A DNA stretch of 16,106 nt from CAZWSE01 sp964636575 (GTDB taxonomy: Bacteria > Pseudomonadota > Alphaproteobacteria > Rhodobacterales > Rhodobacteraceae). Below the pieces are notes generated by a model, which was given only the letters and a program-made list of their open reading frames with translations, was not told the DNA's origin and made no database searches. Each line of letters starts with the position of its first letter. Positions within the stretch are counted from its first letter, which is position 1. The translations under genes and the position numbers were made by a program. Shown here piece by piece: positions 1 through 6,761 of this stretch. The stretch covers positions 1 through 16,106 of the forward strand of contig CAZWSE010000078.1 in assembly GCA_964636575.1 (NCBI GenBank), written 5' to 3'.

Positions 1-89
1 CCCAAATCTGCCGCCACGTCGTTTCCACAAACCCTTTTCATTTCAGGCAAGGTAAGGTCGACTGAGCACACACAACACAAGGGGGCCGC

Positions 90-770
90 ATGCAACTTGA
101 TCAAGCCATCACCGACCGCAGGTCTATTCGGGGGTTCACCGATCAACCCGTCAGTCAGGACATGCTGCAAGAAATCATCGAACTCGCCAACCGCGCGCCG
201 TCGTCGATGAACACGCAGCCTTGGCACCTGCATGTACTTACAGGTGAGCCGCTGGAACAGGTTCGCAAGGGCAACACCGAACGGATGCTCGGCGGGGTCA
301 AACCGACCCGCGATATCGAAGACTACGCCGAATACGAAGGCGAACACCGCAAGCGGCAAATCGAAATCGCGGTGCAACTGTTCGAGGCCATGGGGATCGA
401 ACGCCACGACGCAGAGCGCCGGCAAGATTGGGTCATGCGCGGGTTCCGGCAATTCGACGCGCCTGTGTCGATCGTCGTCTGCTTTGACCGATCCCTGCTT
501 GGCAACACCATCGCGCATTTTGATACAGGGGCGATGACCTACGGGCTGGTGCTGGCCGCTTGGGCGCGCGGGCTTGGCGCTGTCATCAACGGGCAAGGCA
601 TCATGCAAAGCCCCGTCGTGCGCGAGGTCGCAGGCATCCCCGAAGATCAGGTGATCCTGACCTGCGTCGCGCTTGGCTGGCCGGACGATGATTTTGTAGC
701 AAACGCGGTGGTGTCACGACGTCGCCCCATCAGCAACACAACGCGGTTTTTAGGGTTCGAGGACACGTAA
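90..770 (+). CDS. Nitroreductase family protein (FMN-dependent oxidoreductase)
   Basis: 226-residue cytoplasmic protein of the nitroreductase family, whose members use FMN and NAD(P)H to reduce nitro compounds, quinones or similar substrates. The N-terminal RRSIRGF segment (residues 10-16) and the APSSMNTQPWHLHVL segment (about 36-50) are the usual phosphate- and FMN-contacting elements. The GAMTYGLVLAAWARGLGAV helix and the ALGWPD segment near the C-terminus also fit, and the length is normal. The ATG at 90 follows a GGGGG Shine-Dalgarno-like tract a few bases upstream. The gene is monocistronic and converges on the small secreted gene, with only 13 bp between the two stop codons and no hairpin there. 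The specific substrate cannot be read from the sequence. Confidence 0.93.
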   Translation: MQLDQAITDRRSIRGFTDQPVSQDMLQEIIELANRAPSSMNTQPWHLHVLTGEPLEQVRKGNTERMLGGVKPTRDIEDYAEYEGEHRKRQIEIAVQLFEAMGIERHDAERRQDWVMRGFRQFDAPVSIVVCFDRSLLGNTIAHFDTGAMTYGLVLAAWARGLGAVINGQGIMQSPVVREVAGIPEDQVILTCVALGWPDDDFVANAVVSRRRPISNTTRFLGFEDT

Positions 771-783
771 AGCCCCCTGCCCG

Positions 784-1185
784 CTACTCGCAGATGTTCT
801 CTTTGATGAAACAGTTGTCCCCGATGCAGCCATTCCAGCCTTCGGCTTTGGCCGCTTGGGACTTTTCGCCAAAGGCACCGTCCACAGCTTCAACCGATTT
901 GATCTTGTCCAGCCGGTAAATGCGCTTGGATTCGTAATCGCGCCCTTTGGTACAGCCCCGACTTTGCCAGCCGTGGATATAAAGCTTGCCGTTGTTGCCA
1001 ATCGCCAGTTGATGCACATCGACAATGCGCGGTTCGCAGCCCTTGCTGGCGTCTTTGTCGTAGACCAGCTCAATCACACCACCGGTTTGGGCGGCCTCAC
1101 ACAGCAGGGCCTCGGTTTCGGATTGGGCAAAGACAGGCATAGCGGCGCAAGCCACGGTCAAAGCCATAAGGGAACGGGTCAACAT
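784..1185 (-). CDS. Small secreted Cys-rich protein with a WYL-like core
   Basis: 133-residue predicted periplasmic protein. The start is placed at 1185 because AAAGGAG lies 9 nt upstream; an in-frame ATG at 1206 overlaps that ribosome binding site region. Residues 1-20 form a signal peptide (basic start, hydrophobic core, PVFA then QS), with likely signal peptidase I cleavage after Ala20. The mature part has six cysteines (29, 50, 78, 120, 125, 132), which suits disulfides in an oxidising compartment. Residues about 36-102 run as a VIELVYDKD strand, an EPRIVDVHQL segment, GKLYIHGWQ and RIYRLDKIKSVE. That order and spacing resemble a WYL domain (Y-strand, R-V-x-P-like turn, Y-strand, RLDRI-like end). 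The WYL assignment is by eye and tentative; the secretion call is firm. The stop is only 13 bp from the convergent nitroreductase stop. Confidence 0.8.
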   Translation of the reverse strand: MLTRSLMALTVACAAMPVFAQSETEALLCEAAQTGGVIELVYDKDASKGCEPRIVDVHQLAIGNNGKLYIHGWQSRGCTKGRDYESKRIYRLDKIKSVEAVDGAFGEKSQAAKAEGWNGCIGDNCFIKENICE

Positions 1186-1194
1186 GGGGGAACA

Positions 1195-1201
1195 CTCCTT
1201 T
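1195..1201 (-). promoter_or_regulatory. Shine-Dalgarno that fixes the start of the secreted gene
   Basis: AAAGGAG on the minus strand lies 9 nt before the ATG at 1185 and is the reason that start is preferred over 1206. An imperfect inverted repeat (TTAACATC and GATGTGTTAA in plus-strand sense, 1200-1217) abuts it and could form a small hairpin next to the ribosome binding site. Confidence 0.6.
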
Positions 1202-1262
1202 AACATCGCAGATGTGTTAACGCGAAGCGCAGCCCGACGTCCAGCAGATGTTACCGCATGGC

Positions 1263-2516
1263 CTAGCCCTTAGCGGTGTTCATGGCCTCAAGAAACTGGC
1301 CCACATCTTCCAGCGAATTGTAGTGACTGAACGACACCCGCACGCAGGCGTCGATCCCCAGCGGGGTCAGCACATTGCCGCAATAATGATCGTTCAACCG
1401 GATATGGGTGCGCACACCGTGGTCGCGCAAATGGGTCACCAGATCAGCGGCGGGCATCCCGTCAAGCGTCAGGCTGATGACGCCTTCGCGGTTCGGATTG
1501 TCCAAGCCACCGATCACCTGCACACCTTCAATATCGGCCAAGCCGCGATGGTTTCCAGTGCCCTTGATCATCGCATGGCACAGCGCCTGTTCCTGATCAT
1601 GAATGGCAGCGCCTGCGGCCTCAATGCGCGCACGGCGGTCGGTGGCATCCGACACCTCGCCACCCAGCCAATCAAAGTAGTCGATCACATCGGAAAACGT
1701 GGCATAGCTGCCCGCATCACGGGTGCCCTGTTCCCAGTTGGTCTCGGCCCCGCCGATCACGGTTTCCTTGGTGGCCGCGGTCAGACGGTCCGACGCCCAG
1801 CCAATGCCGTAGCCATGCCGCGAGAACACTTTGTAAGGCGACACCGCGAAGCCATCGATGCCGTAGGCCGCGATATCAATCTGGCCGTGGCTGGCGTGTT
1901 GGATACCATCAACAATGATAAAACACGCGGGCGCGATGGCGCGAATGGCAGCCGCGATTTCGGCCACATCAACAGAAATGCCCGTCACGGGCGAGGTTTG
2001 AACAATGCTCGCCACACGCAGATCAGGCGTGATGTGCGGGCGGTAGTCATCGACAGTCACAGTGCCGGTCACATCATCATGGGTCGCCAGCAGATGCGGC
2101 CTGCCGGTCACTTCGGCCCAACGGTGCATCGCACTGCGTGACGCGGGATGTTCCAAGGTCGATCCAAGCATCGTCCCCCCCTCCCCCGCGGCCAAGGCAG
2201 CGGTGCGGATCAGGCGAAACAAAACTTCGGTGCCGGTCTCGCCCACGAAAACCTGACCCCCCGGCGCATTAAAGAACAACGCGGCATCCGCTTTGCCCTT
2301 GGCAATCGCGGCCATCAACGCCTTGGACGCCGGATTGTCACGCCCTTGGTTGTCGGGATAGGCGGCATAAGCGCCCGAGGTTTCAACCACCGACTTCAAC
2401 GTCAGCGCCCCGCCCGCATTTTCAAAAAACACACGCGGGCCTTCAAAAGGGCAGCTGTCGATATGGGCAAACCGGTCACGAATTGCGGTCAAAAGCGCAG
2501 GGTTGGAATGGATCAT
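1263..2516 (-). CDS. Aminotransferase class V-fold PLP enzyme (cysteine desulfurase-like)
   Basis: 417-residue fold-type I PLP enzyme of the class V aminotransferase superfamily. Asp203 in VDGIQHASHG should contact the PLP ring nitrogen. Lys229 in AVSPYKVFSRHG is the expected Schiff-base lysine. The NDHYCGNVLTPLG segment places Cys379 where group II (SufS/CsdA-like) desulfurases carry their catalytic cysteine, and it is followed by VRVSFSHYNSLEDV, a typical family ending. It could therefore be a sulfur or selenium lyase, but class V members also include epimerases and transaminases, and no isc or suf genes are nearby. It lies 22 bp downstream of the MmgE/PrpD gene on the same strand, so it is probably co-transcribed and acts in the same pathway. 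Its own Shine-Dalgarno is weak. It ends with TAG at 1263. Confidence 0.9.
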   Translation of the reverse strand: MIHSNPALLTAIRDRFAHIDSCPFEGPRVFFENAGGALTLKSVVETSGAYAAYPDNQGRDNPASKALMAAIAKGKADAALFFNAPGGQVFVGETGTEVLFRLIRTAALAAGEGGTMLGSTLEHPASRSAMHRWAEVTGRPHLLATHDDVTGTVTVDDYRPHITPDLRVASIVQTSPVTGISVDVAEIAAAIRAIAPACFIIVDGIQHASHGQIDIAAYGIDGFAVSPYKVFSRHGYGIGWASDRLTAATKETVIGGAETNWEQGTRDAGSYATFSDVIDYFDWLGGEVSDATDRRARIEAAGAAIHDQEQALCHAMIKGTGNHRGLADIEGVQVIGGLDNPNREGVISLTLDGMPAADLVTHLRDHGVRTHIRLNDHYCGNVLTPLGIDACVRVSFSHYNSLEDVGQFLEAMNTAKG

Positions 2517-2538
2517 CGGGGGTGTTCCGTTTCACATC

Positions 2539-3903
2539 TTAAGGGGCATCAATCAGGTGTTTGGTCAGGTCGGTAAAGCGCACATCCGCTTGCGTCAATG
2601 ACAAGGCCGCATCTTGGATCGCTTTGGCACGCGCCTGCCCGACAACAGGGGCCGCCAACGCCATATATTTCGCGCAGATCTCGGCACGGTCAAAGGGACG
2701 CTCCGGCCCGCCGCGTGCATGGGTGTCACCGCTTTCAAGCACCGTTCCATCGGTCAAGGTCACCGCAACATCGGCCCAGCGACCAATCGGATAGCGGGCT
2801 TCGTGCTGCGCGGTCTCAACGCAGCGGGTCTTGGCAACAAGGCCAGCGACCACCGGATCAGACAGCCCCTCGCCCGAGATATGTTGCAGCCCGATTTCGC
2901 CGTAAGCCGCCATAGCCGCGACTGAGAACGCCATCGAATATTGTGCCTGCGACGTGGTGTCTGGCATGGTCTGAAACAGCTGCACCGCATTATGAAAACT
3001 GCGGATCTCGATGCCTGCAATTTGGCCTGCGTCAAAGCCATGCGCCAAGCGTAATTCGCGCACCGCATCAATCGCAGCATGGGCCCAGCGACAGATCGGA
3101 TAGGGCTTCACATATTGATGCTCCATCTGCCAGAACTGACCCAGATCGGCCCAATGCGGGGCAGCGTCCTGTGCCTCGACCGTCAGCGCAGGGGCACCGG
3201 TGAACCCCATGCCCGCCATGACAGCCGCAGACACCCCGATCAACGCGCCCATCCCCGACCCGTCATGCAGCATCGTCGGATTTGCAATCTCGCGCATCAT
3301 CTGGCTGCGGGGCCCGTGGTATTCGGCAATCCCCCAGGCATGGCGCAACTGGTCAGGGGTCAGGCCCATGAGACGGGCGGCAATAACCGCAACGCCAAGC
3401 CCGTTCCACGCGCCCGATGTATGATAATCGTCAACCGTATGATGCAGCGCAATACCCGCCCTGCCCCCGACTTCGTAGCTGGCAACAAGGGCAGCCAAAG
3501 CATCGCGGCCGGACAGATCATCCAGCCCATGCGCCAGCGCGGCCAAGGCCGGAACCACAGCCACACCGATATGACCCTTGGTCGGATTGTAGCCATCATG
3601 GGCATCCAGATTGTCAATCTGTGTGGCCGCCGCAAAGGCCGCCCCTGCCCTGCTGGCAATCCGCCCGTCAAACAAAATGGGGGCCTGATCGGAAGGGTCC
3701 GCAGCGCCATACAATCGCAAGGTAGCATCACGGGCCAAAACGCCTGCCTCCATCGGCTGGGCAGCAATGCACACACCCAAGGTATCCAGCAACATCTCGG
3801 CACCGGCATCCAAGGTGCGGGCGGGAATATCATCCGGCCCGACATCCAATGAAAACGACACAGCGCGGTGCAACGTGGCCGGATCAAGGGGGGGAACAGA
3901 CAT
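2539..3903 (-). CDS. MmgE/PrpD family protein
   Basis: 454-residue protein of the MmgE/PrpD family, which includes 2-methylcitrate dehydratase, cis-aconitate decarboxylase and iminodisuccinate epimerase-like enzymes. Family features include LDTLGVCIAA near the N-terminus, the DNLDAHDGYNPTKGHIGVAVVPALAALA stretch (in two parts: DNLDAHDGYNPTKGH, then the ALAALA helix), and the ASYEVGGRAGIALH helix. The later HQYVKPYPICRWAHAAIDA segment matches the usual K-x-Y-x-x-C region. The start at 3903 is chosen because AGGAG lies 8 nt upstream; an in-frame ATG at 4014 would add 37 residues unlike the family. No prpB, prpC or prpE is present in the window, so a methylcitrate role is not supported. It is probably the first gene of a two-gene operon with the class V enzyme, and is divergent from the AraC-type regulator. 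Confidence 0.9.
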   Translation of the reverse strand: MSVPPLDPATLHRAVSFSLDVGPDDIPARTLDAGAEMLLDTLGVCIAAQPMEAGVLARDATLRLYGAADPSDQAPILFDGRIASRAGAAFAAATQIDNLDAHDGYNPTKGHIGVAVVPALAALAHGLDDLSGRDALAALVASYEVGGRAGIALHHTVDDYHTSGAWNGLGVAVIAARLMGLTPDQLRHAWGIAEYHGPRSQMMREIANPTMLHDGSGMGALIGVSAAVMAGMGFTGAPALTVEAQDAAPHWADLGQFWQMEHQYVKPYPICRWAHAAIDAVRELRLAHGFDAGQIAGIEIRSFHNAVQLFQTMPDTTSQAQYSMAFSVAAMAAYGEIGLQHISGEGLSDPVVAGLVAKTRCVETAQHEARYPIGRWADVAVTLTDGTVLESGDTHARGGPERPFDRAEICAKYMALAAPVVGQARAKAIQDAALSLTQADVRFTDLTKHLIDAP

Positions 3904-3911
3904 GGGACAGG

Positions 3912-3916
3912 CTCCT
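3912..3916 (-). promoter_or_regulatory. Shine-Dalgarno of the MmgE/PrpD gene
   Basis: AGGAG on the minus strand, 8 nt before the ATG at 3903. It decides against the longer in-frame start at 4014, which would read through the divergent promoter region. Confidence 0.65.
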
Positions 3917-3953
3917 GCAGGGGTCGGCCAGATCATGGCCTTGGAGTTTACTC

Positions 3954-3983
3954 TTGCCAAATCGGCCAAAGGGTCAAGATTAT
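3954..3983 (+). promoter_or_regulatory. Candidate promoter for the AraC-type regulator
   Basis: TTGCCA at 3954-3959 (5 of 6 to the -35 consensus) and GATTAT at 3978-3983 (4 of 6 to the -10) are 18 bp apart, leaving about 27 nt of leader before the ATG at 4017. It sits in the 113-bp divergent gap between the MmgE/PrpD gene and the regulator, where control elements of both genes are expected. It is a by-eye match only. Confidence 0.35.
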
Positions 3984-4016
3984 TGCAAAGCCAGCCGCGA
4001 AGGAAACCCGACACCC

Positions 4017-4637
4017 ATGTACGACCCCAAAGGCAACAGCAAAGACAAAACGGTGGATCAAACGGCCTTCACCGAGGCAGAACCGCCCGACCACCTGCGG
4101 GGGATCGTGCACCGGTATCTTGATCTGCACACCAACGGGACGCTGGATGCGCCCTACAGGTTTCACGCGCTGCCCGACGCCTGCACCTATGCAGTCTTTG
4201 ACCAGAACAGACGGAACATCGCGGGGATCACACGGCTGCAAGCCTCGTCCGAGGAGCTTGATCTGGGGACATCCTTCCACTTCACCAACATCCGGTTTCT
4301 GCCCGGGGTCTGGCAAGGGGATCGCAGCGGGATCACCTANNNNNNNNNNNNNNNNNNNNNNNNNNNNNNNNNNNNNNNNNNNNNNNNNNNNNNNNNNNNN
4401 NNNNNNNNNNNNNNNNNNNNNNNNNNNNNNNNNNNNNNNTCGACACGGCAGTTGCAACGAAACCTCAAACAAACGACGGGCTTCAGCCCGCATGATTTCC
4501 TGAAGGTACTGCGGCTGCAACAATCGCTCGAAGGGGAGCCATCGCTGTCCTACGCAGACCAGTCCCATTTCATCCATTCGTTCAGACGGGCGACAGGCTA
4601 CACACCCGGCCAGTTCGCTAAAAAATTCGATGTCTGA
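4017..4637 (+). CDS. AraC-type transcriptional regulator, interrupted by an assembly gap
   Basis: DNA-binding regulator. The first 107 residues (about 25-107) look like the small N-terminal sensor domain often annotated DUF6597. The visible C-terminus starts at STRQLQRNLKQTTGFSPHDF, the end of the first AraC helix-turn-helix. It continues through the linker helix to YADQSHFIHSFRRATGYTPG, the second one. The stretch between LRLQQSL and YADQSHF is about ten residues shorter than in classical AraC proteins, a feature I associate with this subfamily. The frame stays open across 100 N, but that is a placeholder length. The visible parts total about 172 residues against roughly 260-280 for the family, so more than 34 residues are probably missing. 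The start at 4017 follows AAGGA at long spacing. It is divergent from the MmgE/PrpD operon and likely controls it. Confidence 0.8.
   Translation: MYDPKGNSKDKTVDQTAFTEAEPPDHLRGIVHRYLDLHTNGTLDAPYRFHALPDACTYAVFDQNRRNIAGITRLQASSEELDLGTSFHFTNIRFLPGVWQGDRSGITXXXXXXXXXXXXXXXXXXXXXXXXXXXXXXXXXXSTRQLQRNLKQTTGFSPHDFLKVLRLQQSLEGEPSLSYADQSHFIHSFRRATGYTPGQFAKKFDV
4340..4439. other. Scaffold gap of 100 N
   Basis: Exactly 100 consecutive N, the conventional size for a gap of unknown length. It falls inside the AraC-type gene. Real sequence, and possibly more of that gene than 100 bp, is missing. The linkage of 1-4339 to the plasmid maintenance genes rests on scaffolding; the AraC halves on either side fitting one protein supports it. 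Confidence 0.98.
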
Positions 4638-4695
4638 AATCTACAATACCGTGGCTTAGACGGTCGGTAGACAGGCCCCATGATCCGCAAACATG

Positions 4696-4701
4696 AAGGA
4701 G
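4696..4701 (+). promoter_or_regulatory. Shine-Dalgarno of the VOC gene
   Basis: AAGGAG lies 8 nt before the ATG at 4710 but only 2 nt before the in-frame ATG at 4704 and downstream of the one at 4680, so 4710 is the best-supported start. Confidence 0.65.
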
Positions 4702-4709
4702 ACATGGAC

Positions 4710-5090
4710 ATGACGATGATGAACGCAGTTGGATGGTTTGACATCTATGTAGACGACTTGGACCGCGCGGCCGCCTTCTACACCGCCGTTCTTGGGCGCG
4801 AATTGGAACCGATGGGCGACCCGACAGGTGAAAGCCAGATGATGAGCTTTCCGGCAGATATGAGCGTCTATGGTGCCGCGGGCGCTTTGACCAAATCACC
4901 CCACGCAGGGCCAGGGGTCGGGGGTACTATCATCTACTTTTCGGTGCAGGATTGCGCAGTCGAAGAGGCCCGCGTGGCCGAGGCAGGCGGCATCGTGATC
5001 CGCCCCAAATTCTCAATCGGAGAGTTCGGGTTTGTGACACTGTGCCAAGACACAGAAGGCAACATGTTTGGAATGAACTCATTGTCTTGA
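4710..5090 (+). CDS. VOC-family (glyoxalase/bleomycin-resistance fold) protein
   Basis: 126 residues from the preferred start at 4710; ATGs at 4704 and 4680 are in frame. It opens with a beta strand and helix, VGWFDIYVDDLDRAAAFYTAVLG, typical of VOC modules. It later has YFSVQDCAVEEARVAEAGG and ends with GFVTLCQDTEGNMFGMNSL, the usual D-P/T-E-G-N-x-F/I-G signature of the second beta-alpha-beta-beta-beta half. It is a single-domain protein, which in this family usually dimerises around shared metal sites. The typical N-terminal metal-ligand His is not seen (WFDIYV instead), so the metal chemistry is uncertain. The function may be a small-molecule lyase, dioxygenase or binding role. It lies 72 bp after the AraC-type gene on the same strand but has its own strong ribosome binding site. 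Confidence 0.88.
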   Translation: MTMMNAVGWFDIYVDDLDRAAAFYTAVLGRELEPMGDPTGESQMMSFPADMSVYGAAGALTKSPHAGPGVGGTIIYFSVQDCAVEEARVAEAGGIVIRPKFSIGEFGFVTLCQDTEGNMFGMNSLS

Positions 5091-5099
5091 GAGAAAGGT

Positions 5100-5130
5100 A
5101 TCGACGGCTTATTACGCGGGCCGTCGATTT
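5100..5130. terminator. Hairpin between the convergent VOC and rep genes
   Basis: A perfect 9-bp stem: ATCGACGGC (5100-5108) pairs with GCCGTCGAT (5120-5128) around an 11-nt loop. A short TTT follows on the plus strand. It lies 10 bp past the VOC stop and 36 bp past the rep stop (on the minus strand), so it is placed to end both transcripts. The U-tract is weak in both directions, so efficiency is uncertain. Confidence 0.5.
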
Positions 5131-5163
5131 CCGGCGCATTGACCTCAATTCGAAATCGCACCC

Positions 5164-6378
5164 TTAGGTCGACACGTTCTCTTCCGCAGCATCTACAGCA
5201 AATGCATCAGGGAACAGCTCGGACCAGAACACAACAATATCCGCATGGTTCTTAGCCGACATCCAACCGTGCTGTTCAAAATCTGCGCGCGCGGCGGGGT
5301 CAGTGATGCCCGTCAGAAACAACCGCTTGTCGGCATCGCGTTGGGTCGGGCTGCGGCTTGCAGCAAGATCACGCACAACGCCAAGCGCACGGGCGCGGCT
5401 TGATGTGGGGGGCGACGGCTTCTTTTTGGGCCTGTCCGCATCGGCGGTGTAGTCGTCGCGCAAGGCCGCGGCCAGATAGCGCGCAGGGCTTTTGACGCCC
5501 CCCTGCCCTGCCACATAATCCAGCTTGGCACTGACCGCATCTTCGCCATGCTCGGTGATCCATTGCCGCGCCAGACGGTCGCTGACACCCATGCCCCGCA
5601 ACCGGTCATAGACAGGTGCATTGCGCAGCCCTGCCCCGTCATCCAGATCCAGAATGGCAAGCTGCGGGTTCGGCTCAATCGCAAACCTTATATCCGTGAC
5701 CGCCCTGCCCTGTTTGCGGGTCTCGGGCGTGATGACGATATTGCTGCTGCGGTTCACCTCGGCCACGGCGGGTTTGATGATCTTGGCATTCAGGTGCTTG
5801 AAGGTCTCATAGTAACTGCTGTCCTCAACCCCCATCAGGCGGCGGAACGTCTCAAGCGGCCACCAGCCCGTACTGCCCGTGCGGTGAAACCTGTAACAGT
5901 TCTCGTACAAGGCCAGCGCATGCCCCGATGTGAACCGCCGCTGAATGTTCAGATTGATCAGCGCAAAGACCTTGGGGTCCGACAGCTTTTCCGCCAGCGC
6001 AGGCGAATAGGCGTATTCGCAGACACCGTCTTTCAGTTTGGCAAAGCTCAGAAGGCTCGACACCCCCCACTCCTGTTTGCCATCGCTTCCAAGCATGTCC
6101 CATTCCGCCACAGTCTCGGCCAGCCCGCGCAGGGATTTCTTGAGCGTGTCAAAGTCGTTCGAATTATACCCCACCATCAGACACAGCGTGCGCGCGTCCA
6201 TCTTGTGGCTCTGGCTGCGGGTCAGGGTATCATAGGCGTTCAGCAGCAGAACATTGGACAGCTTGCGTTGCAGCAGCGTCAGCTTGCCCGACACATGGAT
6301 TGCCGCGACATGCTTTTTGACCGCATCGCGGCGCAAGGCCCCCGTCAGCTTGTCTTTGGGTATATCGTCCTGCATCAT
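5164..6378 (-). CDS. Plasmid replication initiator, Rep_3-like (winged-helix, iteron-binding)
   Basis: 404 residues from the MMQDDIPKD start at 6378. The protein follows the Rep_3/RepB-type initiator pattern: SGKLTLLQRKLSNVLLLNAYD near the N-terminus (split: SGKLTLLQRKL, then a helix), YNSNDFDTLKKSLRGLAETV, then RRFTSGHALALYENCYRFH. WWPLETFRRLMGV, YYETFKHLNAKIIKPAVAEVN and ITPETRKQGRAVTDIRFAIE come next. These are the two winged-helix halves that bind iterons. A C-terminal helical part (about 250-350) with YDRLRGMGVSDRLARQWI and SPARYLAAALRDDY is common in plasmid Rep proteins of this type. The frame is open up to 6498, but that 40-residue extension overlaps iteron copies, so 6378 (or 6375) is preferred. 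It diverges from parAB across the origin, which matches rhodobacteral plasmid replicons. I cannot assign the compatibility group. Confidence 0.88.
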   Translation of the reverse strand: MMQDDIPKDKLTGALRRDAVKKHVAAIHVSGKLTLLQRKLSNVLLLNAYDTLTRSQSHKMDARTLCLMVGYNSNDFDTLKKSLRGLAETVAEWDMLGSDGKQEWGVSSLLSFAKLKDGVCEYAYSPALAEKLSDPKVFALINLNIQRRFTSGHALALYENCYRFHRTGSTGWWPLETFRRLMGVEDSSYYETFKHLNAKIIKPAVAEVNRSSNIVITPETRKQGRAVTDIRFAIEPNPQLAILDLDDGAGLRNAPVYDRLRGMGVSDRLARQWITEHGEDAVSAKLDYVAGQGGVKSPARYLAAALRDDYTADADRPKKKPSPPTSSRARALGVVRDLAASRSPTQRDADKRLFLTGITDPAARADFEQHGWMSAKNHADIVVFWSELFPDAFAVDAAEENVST

Positions 6379-6380
6379 CG

Positions 6381-6394
6381 AGGTGCCTGTTTCG
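6381..6394 (-). promoter_or_regulatory. Inverted iteron half-site at the rep start (candidate autoregulatory operator)
   Basis: On the minus strand CAGGCACC followed by the rep ATG reproduces the core of the fourth iteron (TTCAGGCACC), immediately upstream of the rep ATG at 6378, where the ribosome binding site should be. A second inverted copy, TTGAGGCACCC, lies at 6473-6483. Rep proteins of iteron plasmids commonly repress their own gene through inverted half-iterons. That this happens here is inference. Confidence 0.4.
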
Positions 6395-6450
6395 TTTTTC
6401 GTTCTGGGGCCTCTAACGGGTCCGCTTTCCACCACCCTATCCCAAAAGGA

Positions 6451-6470
6451 ACCCGCGCTCAATCGCCTTT
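6451..6470 (+). repeat. Degenerate direct iteron copy
   Basis: ACCCGCGCTCAATCGCCTTT shares CCCGCG, TCA and CCTTT with the third main iteron at the same spacing (14 of 19 aligned positions). It lies inside the in-frame upstream extension of the rep frame, one reason to reject that extension as coding. Confidence 0.35.
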
Positions 6471-6495
6471 CGGGTGCCTCAAACCCCTGTTTTGG

Positions 6496-6517
6496 CATCC
6501 CGTAGACAGGTTCCTTT
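6496..6517 (+). repeat. Degenerate direct iteron copy
   Basis: This 22-bp segment matches the third main iteron (6675-6696) at 16 of 21 aligned positions without gaps: ATCCCG, CAGGT and CCTTT are conserved in register. It overlaps the ATG at 6498 that would begin the long form of Rep. Confidence 0.5.
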
Positions 6518-6546
6518 GGCGGTTTGGCGGATAGCGCGTATGTTCG

Positions 6547-6568
6547 AAAGGTACCAATATGCGGGATG
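6547..6568 (-). repeat. Inverted iteron copy
   Basis: Read on the minus strand, this 22-bp segment begins CATCCCGC and ends GGTACCTTT, identical in those parts to the third main iteron (18 of 22 positions overall). It is the best outlying copy and lies in opposite orientation to the main array. Confidence 0.6.
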
Positions 6569-6630
6569 GATGTTGCCGCGCGCTGTCATGGGAGTCCCAA
6601 ATAAGAGTCTAACCCGCCTCAAACCTCCCT

Positions 6631-6718
6631 GCCCCCGCGAATCGGCCCCTTTGCCCCCGCATACCGGCCCCTTTCATCCCGCGTTCAGGTACCTTTTGCA
6701 CCGTATTCAGGCACCCAA
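6631..6718 (+). repeat. Four tandem 22-bp iterons
   Basis: Units begin at 6631, 6653, 6675 and 6697 with an exact 22-bp period, two helical turns. Units 1 and 2 share CCCCCGC and CGGCCCCTTT; units 3 and 4 share TTCAGG, with CACC or TACC after it. A consensus core is CCCGC-N4-AGG-N-ACCTTT. The repeats lie between the divergent rep and parA genes beside an AT-rich tract, the classical layout of a Rep_3-type plasmid origin. A poorer unit may precede the array at about 6609-6630. Confidence 0.75.
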
Positions 6719-6732
6719 AAGAACGTAACATA

Positions 6733-6761
6733 TTGATATCATTATTTCTTCTTGGTCTAAA
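6733..6761 (+). promoter_or_regulatory. Candidate promoter for parAB
   Basis: TTGATA (6733-6738, 5 of 6 to -35) and TCTAAA (6756-6761, 4 of 6 to -10) are separated by 17 bp in the AT-rich part of the origin and point toward parA. A weaker alternative with another TCTAAA lies at 6797-6825. The leader to the parA ATG at 6912 would be about 145 nt for the first and 80 nt for the second. Confidence 0.35.

Noticed and set aside
1..89. Promoter upstream of the nitroreductase gene
   Set aside because: No pair of -35 and -10 elements at proper spacing was convincing; only the purine-rich ribosome binding site is visible.
1248..2141. Long plus-strand open frame (297 residues) opposite the class V enzyme
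   Set aside because: It is antisense to a clearly recognisable PLP enzyme with catalytic residues; its translation is His/Arg/Gly-rich with no recognisable domain, as expected of a GC-rich shadow frame.
5548..6534. Long plus-strand open frame (328 residues) opposite rep
   Set aside because: It is antisense to the Rep_3-like protein and runs into the iteron region; no domain or ribosome binding site supports it.
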